A stretch of DNA of 64,000 nt, from NCBI GenBank assembly GCA_002812745.2, contig NCSJ02000039.1:1-64000 (forward strand), given 5' to 3'. Source of the DNA: Scytalidium lignicola. Its lineage: Eukaryota > Ascomycota > Leotiomycetes. Under the pieces are notes generated by a model that did not search any database, had not been told where the DNA came from, and was given only the letters and a program-made list of their open reading frames with translations. Positions 24,013-34,629 of this stretch are shown piece by piece. The translations under genes were made by a program, and so were the position numbers. Each line of letters opens with the position of its first letter. The stretch's first letter is position 1.

Positions 24013-26442
24013 TGCTGCGCTGGCCTTGCAGCTGCTCGCCGCACACCTCCAGATTGGCAGCGGGTTGACTGGACCGGCCACCCACCAATCACGCGGCTCC
24101 CGGCCTTGTCTAGAACCACTCAAACTCATCCGCCCCCCTCTCGCTCCTCCCCTTCTCTCCCCCCCGTCACTGGCAAGGCTGCGACGGGAAAGGGGGGCCG
24201 GAGGGGGGAAAGTTAAAAAAAATTCTGTGAGGGCAAAAAAAATAAAAACCAAAAAATCAAAAATAACAAAAATAGCCGTGGTCCCCTCCCATCAGCCTCG
24301 TACCCATCTCCAGGTTACATTCTCCATCTTTGGCACGCAAGCAGCGCAACACGCAACACGCAATATTGATCGTGCTGTCCGGAAGCGTCATCCACGGGCT
24401 CCCGGGCGCACGCGCGCAACAAAAAAAATAGGACCCGGCAGCGTCGGTTGGCAATGGCCAGGCTCAAGTTTGTCCCCAGCAGCTGCGGCCCCAAATCCGA
24501 CCTCGACAATGGAAAACTTCGGTGTGGCCAGCGCAAAAAGCCCGGGCGTTATACCCTACCAGTAGTACCACGCTCGCTCGCTCGCGACTCAGCAAAGCAG
24601 ATTCCCTCTCTCTCTCTCTCACTCTCTCCCCAACGGTGTCGGGATTCTCTCCATCCTGATGCTACCAACACGCAGCGATGAATCTCGAAATGTGGAGGTT
24701 TTGTGACATTTATACACCGGCCTTCCTCGGTGGGGCAGCTCGACGCCAATGCAGGAGTGTGCTGTCAAGCGCTCATAGGCAATAGGTAATTGGGAATAAC
24801 CCTTTTTTTCTCTTCACCACGGATTCCGCCAACGCCTGGGACCTGGCGGCTTCTCGGCCTGCGCTGACCTCCATGGCAGATGGATGAAGTTGGGCATTTG
24901 CTATCCTGGCTTCAGGCTTCTAGACTTTCCAGACTTCAGACTGGGGGGTTTTTTTTTGACCGCAGTTCTGCTCGACCATCTTCGCTGTACATTTTTACGA
25001 ATCTAGACCCTCCCTCTCCATCTCTCCCTTCTTCATCTTCTTCAACTTCTTCACCGAGACTTGGAAAAAATATTACAGCAAAACTGGGGCAAGTTACCTT
25101 GCATGTTGTTGCCTACGGAGAATACAGGGACCCGCTACATATGGCGCGCAGCGTGGTATTATTTACATTACGGAAGATATCTTTCTCGCCTTTGCTTTTT
25201 ATAGTTGAAGCGCTGTGCTGTGCTGTGCTTTGCTTTGCTTTGCATCTTTTTTATCCCCGGATCAAGTGACCCGAGCGAGCGATGGGACGAGGCCTCTTTC
25301 TCTTCAAACATTATAATTACTACCCTCACCAAGTTTGCGAAGGGATAATTAGTCCCAAGACGTGGTGGACTACAGAAGGGCTTTGGGAGCAACAACTTGG
25401 GCGCCTCAATTCCTCGGTACGTAAAGAAACCCCAAATCCTCTATCCCCCACTTCTTCTGCCTGTTGTTATTTTCATCCTACCTATACAGTAATATTACTA
25501 CTCCTGCTCCTTGGAGCGAGTTCGTGCATGAGACATGTGTGTTTGGTTCAGTACCGTTCAAAATCTCTCCTTGGTCTGCTTGTGAGTGTATACTTTCCGA
25601 ACTTTATAGTATTCCGTGAGGTAAAACGGTAGGTACCTTTGCACCTTGGAGAGCAGGTGGTTTGGGAAGAGAGAAAATCACATGAGCGGGGAGCTATTGC
25701 TTTGCCAAGGGGGTGGGTGAATTTGAGCAGATGAGGTTCCAAATTTCTTCATTCGCACGGATGCGGAATTTACCGAGACTACTGAGGCTTAACCTGGAAG
25801 CTGTACCATCTTCTTTTCTTCTTTCTATAGCAAAATCAATAGCAATGCAATCGACGTTGGAAGGGGACGGCAAAGTCATCTTTTAAAAAGTGATGCGTGA
25901 GTGACAATTCTAGGAGCGACGGAGGCATACCAGTAACCGGTCAAGGGAATGTGGTATTTGTGAATTTCGGGATCCGTGAGCAGGCATCTTCACCTTTCCC
26001 TTTTACCCTCGATTTCTCGAAGCATTGGCATTCGCGTTGGGACGCTGTGCGATCGCTGGCTGCGTCAAGAGCCATTCACTTTCTCCGTGGGCCATATCAG
26101 CGCCCCCTTCGTGTACCTTCTTTATCGCCGCTGCACCATCTACAGTTCGCATTTTAGCCAGATGCCATTCTCGACCGGCGCAAAGCAGATTCCCCTACTT
26201 TGACCACACAAACCTCTACCAAGTCGACGCCGGGGCCACTCTGCACCACCAGTAAGACCTATTCTCGAATCCGCAGAGTCCATTTCTCTTTTGCTTCTTT
26301 CGCCAGTGGTCCCGCAATTTGGCCCTATTACGAAGAGAGAGCTAAGCATCTGAAAAAGGTCAACCTTTTTTTGACCACCCAAATCCCTACTCTTATCTCC
26401 GGTCAAAGATCTCCCGCTCCACGCAAGCGTCTACACACGGGG

Positions 26443-26450
26443 TATATAAA
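26443..26450 (+). promoter_or_regulatory. TATA-like element just before the SET2 ATG
   Basis: TATATAAA ends 18 nt before the ATG at 26469. If it works as a TATA box, transcripts would begin at or past that ATG, and Met26 (about 26544) would be the first usable start. It may equally be chance. Confidence 0.3.
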
Positions 26451-26468
26451 CTTCAATCAGATATTACA

Positions 26469-29400
26469 ATGGCTGAAGATACGCGGGAGACGAATGGGGA
26501 GGCCGTCGACACGCCCCAGAGCGACGTGAAAATTGAGGAGGGGATGTCGGATGCCGATTCTAAGGAACCCCTTGTCCGTGAACCGCACAGTGAACTATCC
26601 TCACCTCTGGAAGATGTACAGCTCTCGCCACTGGCGACATCAGCGTCATCATCCAAGTCTGGATCGCGTTCGCCAGTCAAGAAGGAGAGTGGAAGTCAGA
26701 GCCCGAAACCTGAGGACGAGGTACATGAGGAGACCGTTGGAGGTGATGTTAGAGTACTGCTTGAACCGGGAAAACCACCAAAACTGTCACGAAAGGCTTC
26801 TGAAAAAGTAATTGCTCACCCGCCCCGGCTCTTTGATCATTTGCCCGATGCTACGGAAGAGGCCACGCAATTATTCCAGGTGATCAAGGACTGTATCTAT
26901 GGCTCCAAGTACATGGGCTACTCCGAGCACGATTCGCTGGACTGCGACTGCTCTGAGGATTGGAGTGAGTGCAATTGTTTTATTTTTATTGCNTTTTTTT
27001 TCTTTCCACAGAGAGTACACGGTATACTAATCTGAGATTTAGGAGATGGCAAGAATCACGCGTGCGGAGAAGACTCGGATTGTATTAACCGTGCGACGAA
27101 AATGGAATGCGTCGACGGGGACTGCAACTGTGGATCAGGGTGCCAAAACCAACGCTTCCAACGCAAACAATACGCCGACGTCTCAGTTATCCAGACAGAA
27201 AAGAAAGGATATGGTCTTCGCGTCAATACTGACCTGCAACCAAATGATTTCATTTTTGAGTACGTCGGAGAAGTCATCAATGAACCTACCTTCCGCCGCC
27301 GAACCATCCAGTACGATGAAGAAGGCATCAAGCACTTCTATTTTATGTCGCTGACGAAAAGTGAGTTCGTCGATGCTACGAAAAAGGGGAATCTTGGGCG
27401 GTTTTGCAACCACTCGTGTAATCCGAATTGCTACGTTGACAAGTGGGTGGTCGGCGAAAAGTTGCGCATGGGCGTTTTTGCCGAGCGACACATCAAAGCT
27501 GGAGAAGAATTGGTATTCAACTACAACGTCGACCGATATGGCGCAGACCCTCAACCCTGCTATTGCGCCGAGCCAAATTGCTCGGGCTACATTGGTGGTA
27601 AAACTCAAACTGAGCGTGCAACCAAATTATCGCATGCTACCATTGAAGCACTTGGCATTGAGGATGGAGATGGATGGGATACTGCGGTCGCTAAGAAGCC
27701 CCGTAAGAAGAAGACGGGTGAAGATGATGAAGAATACGTTAGCCACCTTCAACCGAGGGTTCTCGAGGAGGACGGCGTACGAAAAGTCATGGCCACACTT
27801 ATGCAATGCAAGGAGAAATGGATTGCCGTCAAATTGCTCAATCGGATTCAGCGTGCTGATGACGATCGCGTTCGAAATAGGGTGGTTCAGATGCACGGCT
27901 ATCAAATTCTTCGGACCACCCTGACCACCTGGAAGGATGATAACAATGTCGTTCTACAGGTCCTTGATATCCTGTATAAATTCCCTCGACTTACACGAAA
28001 TAAGATCATCGACTCCAAAATCGAACCAACGGTAGCTGAGTTGCAGGAATCGGAACATGAAAATGTTGCCTCTCAATCAAAACGGCTCATCGAGGAATGG
28101 AGCAAGCTGGAGGTCGCATATCGAATACCACGGAAGAAGTTCGATCCGAACGCTCAACCAGTCAATCAATTTGATCGACGAGGCGACGTTCGTGAAGAGG
28201 AAGTAGCAGTAAAATCTCCTGCGCCGACGATCGTAGCACCCACAGGCCCTCGAAACTCGGTTCCACAACGGAATACAAACATGTATGGCTCAAGACCTCC
28301 AATCCGCCGAAATTTCCCCCCGCTCCCACCAGGCTGGTTTGCTGCTCAAGACCCAGCAGGAAATACATATTACTACAGTAAAAGTGGACAAACCACATGG
28401 CACAGGCCACATCTTCCAGCAGTTGAAGCTCCTCCACAGCCAAAGTTACCTCCAAGAAGTGTACAGAATCAGAAGGCTTTGCAGGATATTATTGATAGCA
28501 TCACGAAGGCCGATCCTAGTTCGCAAACTCCTTCATCACAAAAGGATCAGGTCAATGATTCGGCGCCTAAAGAGAAAAAGGAGAAATGGAGATCATTACC
28601 TCAAGAGAAGCAGATGAAAATCTATGAGAATACTGTAAGTAGCTCTTTTTTTAAAGGAGACNTTTTTTTATTTATCATATCGTTTACTAATGCTAGAATT
28701 ACAGCTATCTCCTACTATCAGATATGTCATGCAAAAGTTTTCACACAAGCTGCCAAAAGAGGATCTTAAAAAATTCGCTAAGGAAGTTGGCAAGAAATTA
28801 GTGTCATCTGACTTTAAGAATGGCCGTGTCGAAGATCCCACCAAGATCAGCGAAAAGCAGGAGAAGAAGGTGAAGAAATACGTTCGAGACTTCTTTGAGC
28901 GAGCCGTCGAGAAAAAGAGGGCCATAGATAAGCGAAAAGCAGAGAAGAAAGCCCGCATGGAAGCAAAGGCAAAAGCTGAAGTCAAAGAAAACGGCGATGC
29001 AAAAGTGGGCATGATCGAAGACGGTGCTGAGAAAGCAGAAGATGCGGACAGTCCAGAACTTGAAGATGCCGAGGCTGAGGTTGATCTTGATGAGCCTGAT
29101 ATGGTTTCTGCACCAGGAACACCTGGTTTAGGGATGGACGATGTGTCTGATTTAAAACGCAAGCGTGATCAAAATGATGACGGTAGCGATGGTTATGAAG
29201 TCGAGTCTCCAAACAAACGCCTAAAGGAAGAAGATTCTCTTGAGGCATCAGCAGCTGGTACGCCACCGCCTCCGCCACCTCCACCGCCTGCAGAAGGGAT
29301 GCCTGATCTAGAAACTGATGCTATCAACGGCGAAATTGAGGGTGAGACAGAAGAAGAGAAAGAATTCCGCCTCCAAGAAGAAGCTCTCGTTCGCGAGAAC

Positions 29401-29673
29401 GAAGAAGCTATGATGCAGGATTTGAAGGAAAATGCTGAAACCATTGAGGCTCAAGGCAGAGCTTGGGGGAAGGGGTTAGCCAATGGAGATCGGAAGTATA
29501 AGGGCAAAAACGAAGAGCCAGTTCAAAGGGATAGTGAGAGCAACAGTGGATCGAATGATACCAAGGTACTACCACCAGTTGGAATTCCTTCGGCGGATAT
29601 AATGGATGGAGTAGAGGATGCCGAAGTCAAACACGAGCATGAGCATAAGCGGAAGGAAGTTCTCAGTCACTGA
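26469..29673 (+). CDS. SET2: Histone H3 lysine-36 methyltransferase SET2
   Basis: Exons 26469-26964, 27043-28634 and 28705-29673 give 1018 aa. Domains in order: a Ser/acidic N-terminus; AWS (Cys-rich, from about 155: CDCSEDW across the first junction to [19 protein letters not shown]); SET (about 210-327, with FIFEYVGEV, the [14 protein letters not shown] cofactor/knot motif and ELVFNYN); post-SET ([14 protein letters not shown], about 335-349); a central helical region; WW ([20 protein letters not shown], about 587-620); and an SRI domain opening exon 3 ([20 protein letters not shown]). In this family the SRI domain binds the phosphorylated RNA polymerase II tail, so H3K36 methylation occurs during elongation. 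The acidic tail with a proline run (about 885-895) is less conserved. Both introns contain an N next to a T run. Length exceeds yeast Set2 (733 aa) but suits filamentous fungi. Confidence 0.96.
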
Positions 29674-30971
29674 GTTCTTGCTCCTCCTTTTCCTCTTCCT
29701 TAATCTTCTTTCTAATCACCTACCTTCCTCCTATTCCAATTTCGATCTCGCATCTCGCATCTTTTCTAGACGCAATGGCACACATTCTGATACCCCCAAC
29801 CCCTGGCACCCAGGATCAATAAAAACCTGCTTCCAATTTTTTTTTCCACGCATAATTCTAGTTAATATAGGCTAAATGCGTGTATTCTTTTTTGTACCAT
29901 AAATGAGTTAAAAACACACACATACACACACATTATTCATGCTAAAGCATATCAACATCACATGGGTGTCATCAAGGAATCTAGGGAGGGAAACACTTTC
30001 ATGTTACGCTAGCCATGAAGAAATAATTACACGCCTGCCCTTCTCTCCCCTTCCACCTTCTCCTCCGCAATCTGGGAGAATATATATACATACATAATAT
30101 ACATATGTGGGGATGGAGAGTTGACAGCGTGTTTTCGATACTTGATTTTTTTTTCAGTTCCTTTTTCCTTTTCCTTATCTTGTGGTCTTTTTTACTACTT
30201 ACCTCTCTGCCTTTGTCGGCGTTTATTACTTTGTGCATTTTTGCCTTTTTGCGCGCATTTGTAAACTTAGCTTATGGTATTCGCGTTCTCCTTTTTTGAG
30301 AAACGGCGGCGATCGATAGGAGGGGAGGGGAGATGGGAGAGCTGGGATTTTGTTTAAATACAACTAACTACGTTAGCATGGCGTGCATTGCATGCAGACA
30401 AGGGAAGGGAAGGGAAGGGAAGGGACAATGGAGTGGGGATTTTCTTAATCTCCCGCGCCCACAATCAGATAGAAAACCCAAATGAAAGGGATTCTATTTA
30501 AAAGAATTTTATCTGCATATACNTTTTTTTCATTATTTGGCACNNTTTTTTTTATAAATTAAAAATATGTTAAAAAGTGGGTTGGCTGGCTACAAGATAC
30601 ATTAAAGCATGCTTCAGCACTTGCTACTGCTGGCATCTAGCACCCCTTCAAAGCATATTTCAACGCGCCGTTCATCCCATCCGGGAGTGCAAATAAACTC
30701 CAATCCTTATTAAAAATCCAAAATTCACTCCGATAAGGCTAAGCCCTATAACTGAACACAAGCTCACATCATCCAGCTTGGTGCACATCATCATTTGTCA
30801 TGGGCCCAAAGAACTGTTAAACTTTGTAATATAACTTGAAGTTAAAACTTTCATCAATGTGATATAATTGCTCATTCTCAAAAGCGGTGGATATAAATCC
30901 AGGGTTACCCATAACTTGCGTTCAAACGGATTTGAAGTGATCCATGTGGACACCATGCAGCTTTCCTTATA
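29674..30971. other. Intergenic between SET2 and the transposon
   Basis: SET2 3' region, then AT-rich DNA with Ns at 30523 and 30544-30545 beside T runs. A (GGGAA)n tract lies at 30402-30425. No gene is supported. Confidence 0.5.
30402..30425 (+). repeat. (GGGAA)n tract, G-quadruplex candidate
   Basis: Five GGG runs separated by AA, just left of the transposon. The spacing fits an intramolecular G-quadruplex on the + strand. Confidence 0.7.
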
Positions 30972-31022
30972 ACGTAAATCCCTGTCCAAGGAGACACCCC
31001 ACCCAAGGAGACACTTTCCCTC
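30972..31022 (+). repeat. Left terminal inverted repeat, 51 bp
   Basis: Starts ACGTAAATCCCTGTCC and matches the reverse complement of 32808-32858 at every base. It contains the unit CCAAGGAGACAC twice, a likely pair of transposase-binding sites. Confidence 0.95.
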
Positions 31023-31086
31023 AGATTATCGAATTCATCAACACTTACATTTTGAATCAATTATTTTCCAACCAAAACACGTCGCA

Positions 31087-32751
31087 ATGCCTAAAAAGCC
31101 ACCTGCACAACAAGAAGGAAGAATTATTCTTGCTATAAACGCGTTTAAAAACAAAAAAATCAAGTCAATTCGAGTTGCAGCGCGTAGTTTTGACATTCCA
31201 CTTTCTACCTTACATAAACGACTCCAAGGACGACCTGAAGCCTTCACAACCTACACCAAAGCCTTCAAGTTAACTCAAATTGAAGAGGAATCGCTAGTAC
31301 AATGGATTATCTCTATGGGAAACCGAGGAATGCCTCCTAGGCCTTCACAAGTGCAAGCAATGGCTTATACTTTGATTTCTAAGCAGGGTGAATCTACTTC
31401 TCCTTCACTTATAGGCAAAAACTAGGTTCAACGATTTTTAGGCCGTTATGCTGAATTGACTACCAAATATATTCGCAAATATAGCTATCAACAAGCTAAA
31501 TGCGAAGATCCAAAGCTTATTCAGCAGTGGTTTAACCAGTTCCTTGAAACCAAACTTCAATATGGAATCCTAGACGAGGATATCTACAATTTCGATGAAA
31601 CAGGCTTTGCCATGGGTATAATTGCTACTATAAAAGTAGTTATAGCCTCTGAATGTTTTGGAAAACCTCTATTACTACAGCTTGGGAATCGTGAATGGGT
31701 TACAGTTATTGAATCAATCAGTGCTGACGGATGGGTTTTACCACCTTTGATTATTTTTAAGGGTAAACACCATCAACTAACTTTGAGCAATCTGTTACCT
31801 GAAAGTTGGAGAGATGAACGAAGTGATAATGGATGGACAAATAATTGAATTGGCCTTGAATGGCTTGAGAAAACCTTTGAACCTGCTACTAAAGAAAGAA
31901 CTAAAGGCCAATATCGCATGTTAGTTCTTGATGGCCATAGAAGTCATGTAACACCTGAATTCAACTTGTTTTGTTCTTAACATAAAATTGTTCCAATTTG
32001 TATGCCTCCTTATTCCTCACATCTCCTTCAACCACTTGATGTGACTTGTTTTTCAGTTCTCAAACGCATGTATGGTGCTCAACTTGAAAACAAAGTGTAT
32101 GGTGGAATTCAACATATTGACAAGGAAGATTTCCTGGAGATATATCCAATTGTACGTCAGCAAACCTTCAAATCAATAACTATTCAGAATGGATTTGCAG
32201 TTACTGGATTGATTCCTTATGAACCAGAGCATGTACTAGCCAAATTACATGTTCAGGTTGATCAAATATCTACACCTCCAGGGAGTACCCATAGTAGTAA
32301 TTCTAGAGTATAATGGGTTCCACAAACACCTTATAACCCTGTTCAATTGCATTTACAATCTCAATCTATTCAGCAATTGCTTAAAGAACAGTATAGCCTT
32401 ACAACTCCTATAAAAACAGCTATAAATCAAGCATTCAAGGGATATGAAATGGCCATGCATAGTGTCATATTTATAGTTGAGGATAATAAGAGATTACGAG
32501 CTGAAAATGCCAAAATGCAACAAAAACTACGTAGATCTAGGAAACAACTAGTTCATACAGGTTCCTTGACAAGGCAAGAGGCTCAGGAATTGGCACAATC
32601 AAGTGCTACAGTGCAAAATGCATCGGAGGCTGTTATCCCTTCAACATCTGCGAATCTTTTGCAAGTACAATCACGGCGGCCACAAAAGTGCTCAGAATGT
32701 GGAAATGTAGGACATAATAGACTTAAATGTCCTAATTTAGCTAGTCATTAG
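31087..32751 (+). pseudogene. Pogo/Fot1 transposase, interrupted by four in-frame stops
   Basis: The 555-codon frame keeps one phase throughout, so there are no frameshifts. Stops are at 31423 (TAG), 31846 (TGA), 31978 (TAA) and 32311 (TAA). Order: psq-type helix-turn-helix (residues 10-45, with SIRVAARSFDIPLSTLHKRL); CENP-B-type HTH (LTQIEEESLVQWIISMGNRG); and a DDE catalytic core with FDETGFAMG, LVLDGHRSH and LLQPLDVTCFSVLK around the three acidic residues. A coiled-coil-like stretch follows (EDNKRLRAENAKMQQKLRR), then a C-terminal CCHC zinc knuckle (CSECGNVGHNRLKC). The 31423 stop sits where W is usual before VQRFL, and the stops at 31978 and 32311 sit where CAA codons are plausible. All three are C:G to T:A changes in CpA context, as repeat-induced point mutation (RIP) makes. 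The protein is presumably not made at full length. Confidence 0.93.
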
Positions 32752-32807
32752 ATTTATTCAAATAGACGTTGTTGTTGGTTGAATATTTGGTGTTGAAGGT
32801 TAAGGTG

Positions 32808-32858
32808 GAGGGAAAGTGTCTCCTTGGGTGGGGTGTCTCCTTGGACAGGGATTTACGT
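32808..32858 (-). repeat. Right terminal inverted repeat, 51 bp
   Basis: Reverse complement is identical to 30972-31022, ending GGGATTTACGT before the TA duplication. Confidence 0.95.
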
Positions 32859-33483
32859 TAACACNTTTTTTGACGAAACTTAGCAAATAATATATTGTTC
32901 ATGGATAATCATAAACCTGTCTATTCAACTATTCCGAATCAGAATTGCTACTTGGCCCAAGCAGTCTTATTAAGCATCGACAAATCACATGATTTCATTG
33001 GAGATTCTTACGAGATCCGGTTTAATAAACCAAAAAGTTCGCAAAGGAAGGCGTTTTAGGCTTCCCGTATTAGGTAAGCAGCTTCGACTCCGCAAGTTAA
33101 CTACTTTGCCACAGCTTCTACTGTGCCACAACCTTACCGCTACATACGTGCAAGGCTGACCAGCCATCAATTGTCACCAATGGATTGCGATCACCTGCGA
33201 TTGACATTTATCTTGCTTCGAACCAATTCACAAAATGTAGAGGTAAAATTGACATCAAAATTCCGCATTAGCTCAACTTATCCCAAAAAATCTTGGGCAG
33301 AAAGGTCTAAAGATACGTAACTCCGCATCAATCCATCCCGGATGATGCCGACGGAGCTCCGAGAGCTTGGTGGCTTGATATAAACTTTTCAGATATATGT
33401 CTTGGTTATTATTCTAAAGGCACTTTTTTCTAATATTCCTATCCTCATTCCTTTTTTTCATCACTCTCCTTCAGAAATGAAAA
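32859..33483. other. Intergenic between the transposon and the LURP-like gene
   Basis: About 620 nt, AT-rich, with an N beside a T run at about 32865. It serves as the upstream region of the LURP-like gene. No other feature seen. Confidence 0.5.
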
Positions 33484-33503
33484 ATGGTCTATGTCGTACA
33501 TAG
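33477..33503 (+). promoter_or_regulatory. Overlapping 8-codon uORF at the LURP-like start
   Basis: An ATG seven nt before the gene's ATG, in another frame, opens eight codons and a TAG that overlap the start of the gene. Scanning ribosomes that begin there would miss the main frame, so it could lower translation. It matters only if the transcript starts upstream of 33477. Confidence 0.5.
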
Positions 33504-34314
33504 AGAGTTTGCTGATCCCTTGGGATGCAACCCCCATTTCTGTATTGACAGAGAAATCACCTTGATCCTGAAAGATAAGCTCTTTTCTTTCAGTAATCCG
33601 TTCAGTATCACCGATGAAAATGGAGTGTTTATCATGGGGTGTAAAAATCGTGCCTTGTCGTTCGGCCATAGAAAGGGTATGTCAACCCATGTAACTGCAT
33701 TCCACTTCATTCTCTTATCTAAAATCGAATTCTCTCACTAAATAGAAATATCGCAGAATTTTTTGATAGAAATGGAAGGCTCTTATTCTCCTTACGTGAG
33801 AGGTCTATGGCCGTGACAAAGACTTTCTATGCCCAGGATCCAAACGGAACCGAGTTCTTGGAGGTTAGGAGTAAATGGCATTGTAAGTGTATCAGCATTC
33901 TCTCTTCTCCAGTCCTATCTCTCTTATCTGTTTGAAAATGATTTCCTTCGAATCTGACATTATTATCTATTTCATAGTTGGCGGTACTAAAATGGTGGCA
34001 ACTTTTCTAAACACCTCCACTTGCAAGCGAACAGAGTTAGTCGTGAAAGGAGACTGGTTCAATCGCAATGCAACCATTACACTCGGTAATGTTGTCGTAG
34101 CGCAGATCAGTCGGAAGAAATCTCTATTCTCAGCTCAGCAAAGTGTAAGTATATCATCTTCTTGCTATATAAATAGAGACTAACGTCCGATATTATTTAG
34201 TATTTTGTCACTGTTGTGCCTAATGTGGACTTATCACTTGTAGCGGCGATATGTATTTCCTTAGACGAGAAGGATAAGGATGAAAGAAGCAGCACGAATG
34301 CAGTGATTGTTTAA
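33484..34314 (+). CDS. LURP-one-related (tubby-like fold) protein
   Basis: Exons 33484-33676, 33757-33882, 33978-34144 and 34201-34314 join in phase to 199 aa. The introns are 80, 95 and 56 nt. The single domain follows the LURP-one pattern of beta strands. It opens with a basic-polar turn and LILKDKLFSFSNPFSITDEN, continues with GHRKEFFDRNGRLLFSLRER, and ends with FVTVVPNVDLSLVAAICISL, the hydrophobic central helix typical of the fold. These proteins resemble phospholipid scramblases and tubby; in plants LURP1 is pathogen-induced, while fungal members have no firm function. It starts about 620 nt right of an intact-ended transposon. The gene is complete with normal splice sites. Confidence 0.87.
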
Positions 34315-34629
34315 ATATACCCAGGTTTGTTGTGAGATCGGAATTATATAATGACGCTACGTGTAATGTTGGTCGTTTTGAGGCGTTTTGGTATGTCGGG
34401 AATGCTAGTAACATATGGAACGTCTTTTGACTAGAGCTCTCTCATATGATAGATTGTGGCTAGATATTTTTTCTTTCTTATTTCTATCTAGCAACTTATA
34501 GAATTTAGCAAATGGGTATAGCCTATATATCTAACGCCCGTAATCCCGTGACAGCATAACAGTAAGTAATCTTGTCATATTAAACATTGCAATCAACAAC
34601 CAATGAATCTCAACCGAAGCAGAGCTCAT
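34315..34629. other. Intergenic between convergent genes
   Basis: About 315 nt shared by the 3' ends of the LURP-like gene and Swi5. No other feature seen. Confidence 0.5.

Larger units (their letters stand above)
22074..26468. other. Large low-complexity intergenic region
   Basis: About 4.4 kb between the divergent starts of the AT-hook gene and SET2. It is full of simple-sequence and strand-asymmetric DNA (listed separately), Ns at 23090, 23191, 23442, 23453, 23953 and 24009, and GTAC motifs near 22857-22875 and 23122-23155. Open frames here translate to Ser, Pro, Leu or Cys runs and have no support. It probably holds long 5' UTRs and regulatory DNA for both flanking genes; a non-coding RNA cannot be excluded. 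Confidence 0.5.
30972..32858 (+). mobile_element. Fot1/pogo-type DNA transposon (Tc1-mariner superfamily)
   Basis: An 1887-bp element bounded by perfect 51-bp terminal inverted repeats and flanked by TA on both sides (30970-30971 and 32859-32860), the usual target duplication. It contains one transposase frame occupying 31087-32751 with DDE, HTH and CENP-B-like domains. Size, TA target and protein all match fungal Fot1/pogo elements. The perfect repeats suggest a recent insertion, while the transposase carries four in-frame stops. It sits about 620 nt upstream of the LURP-like gene. Confidence 0.95.
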
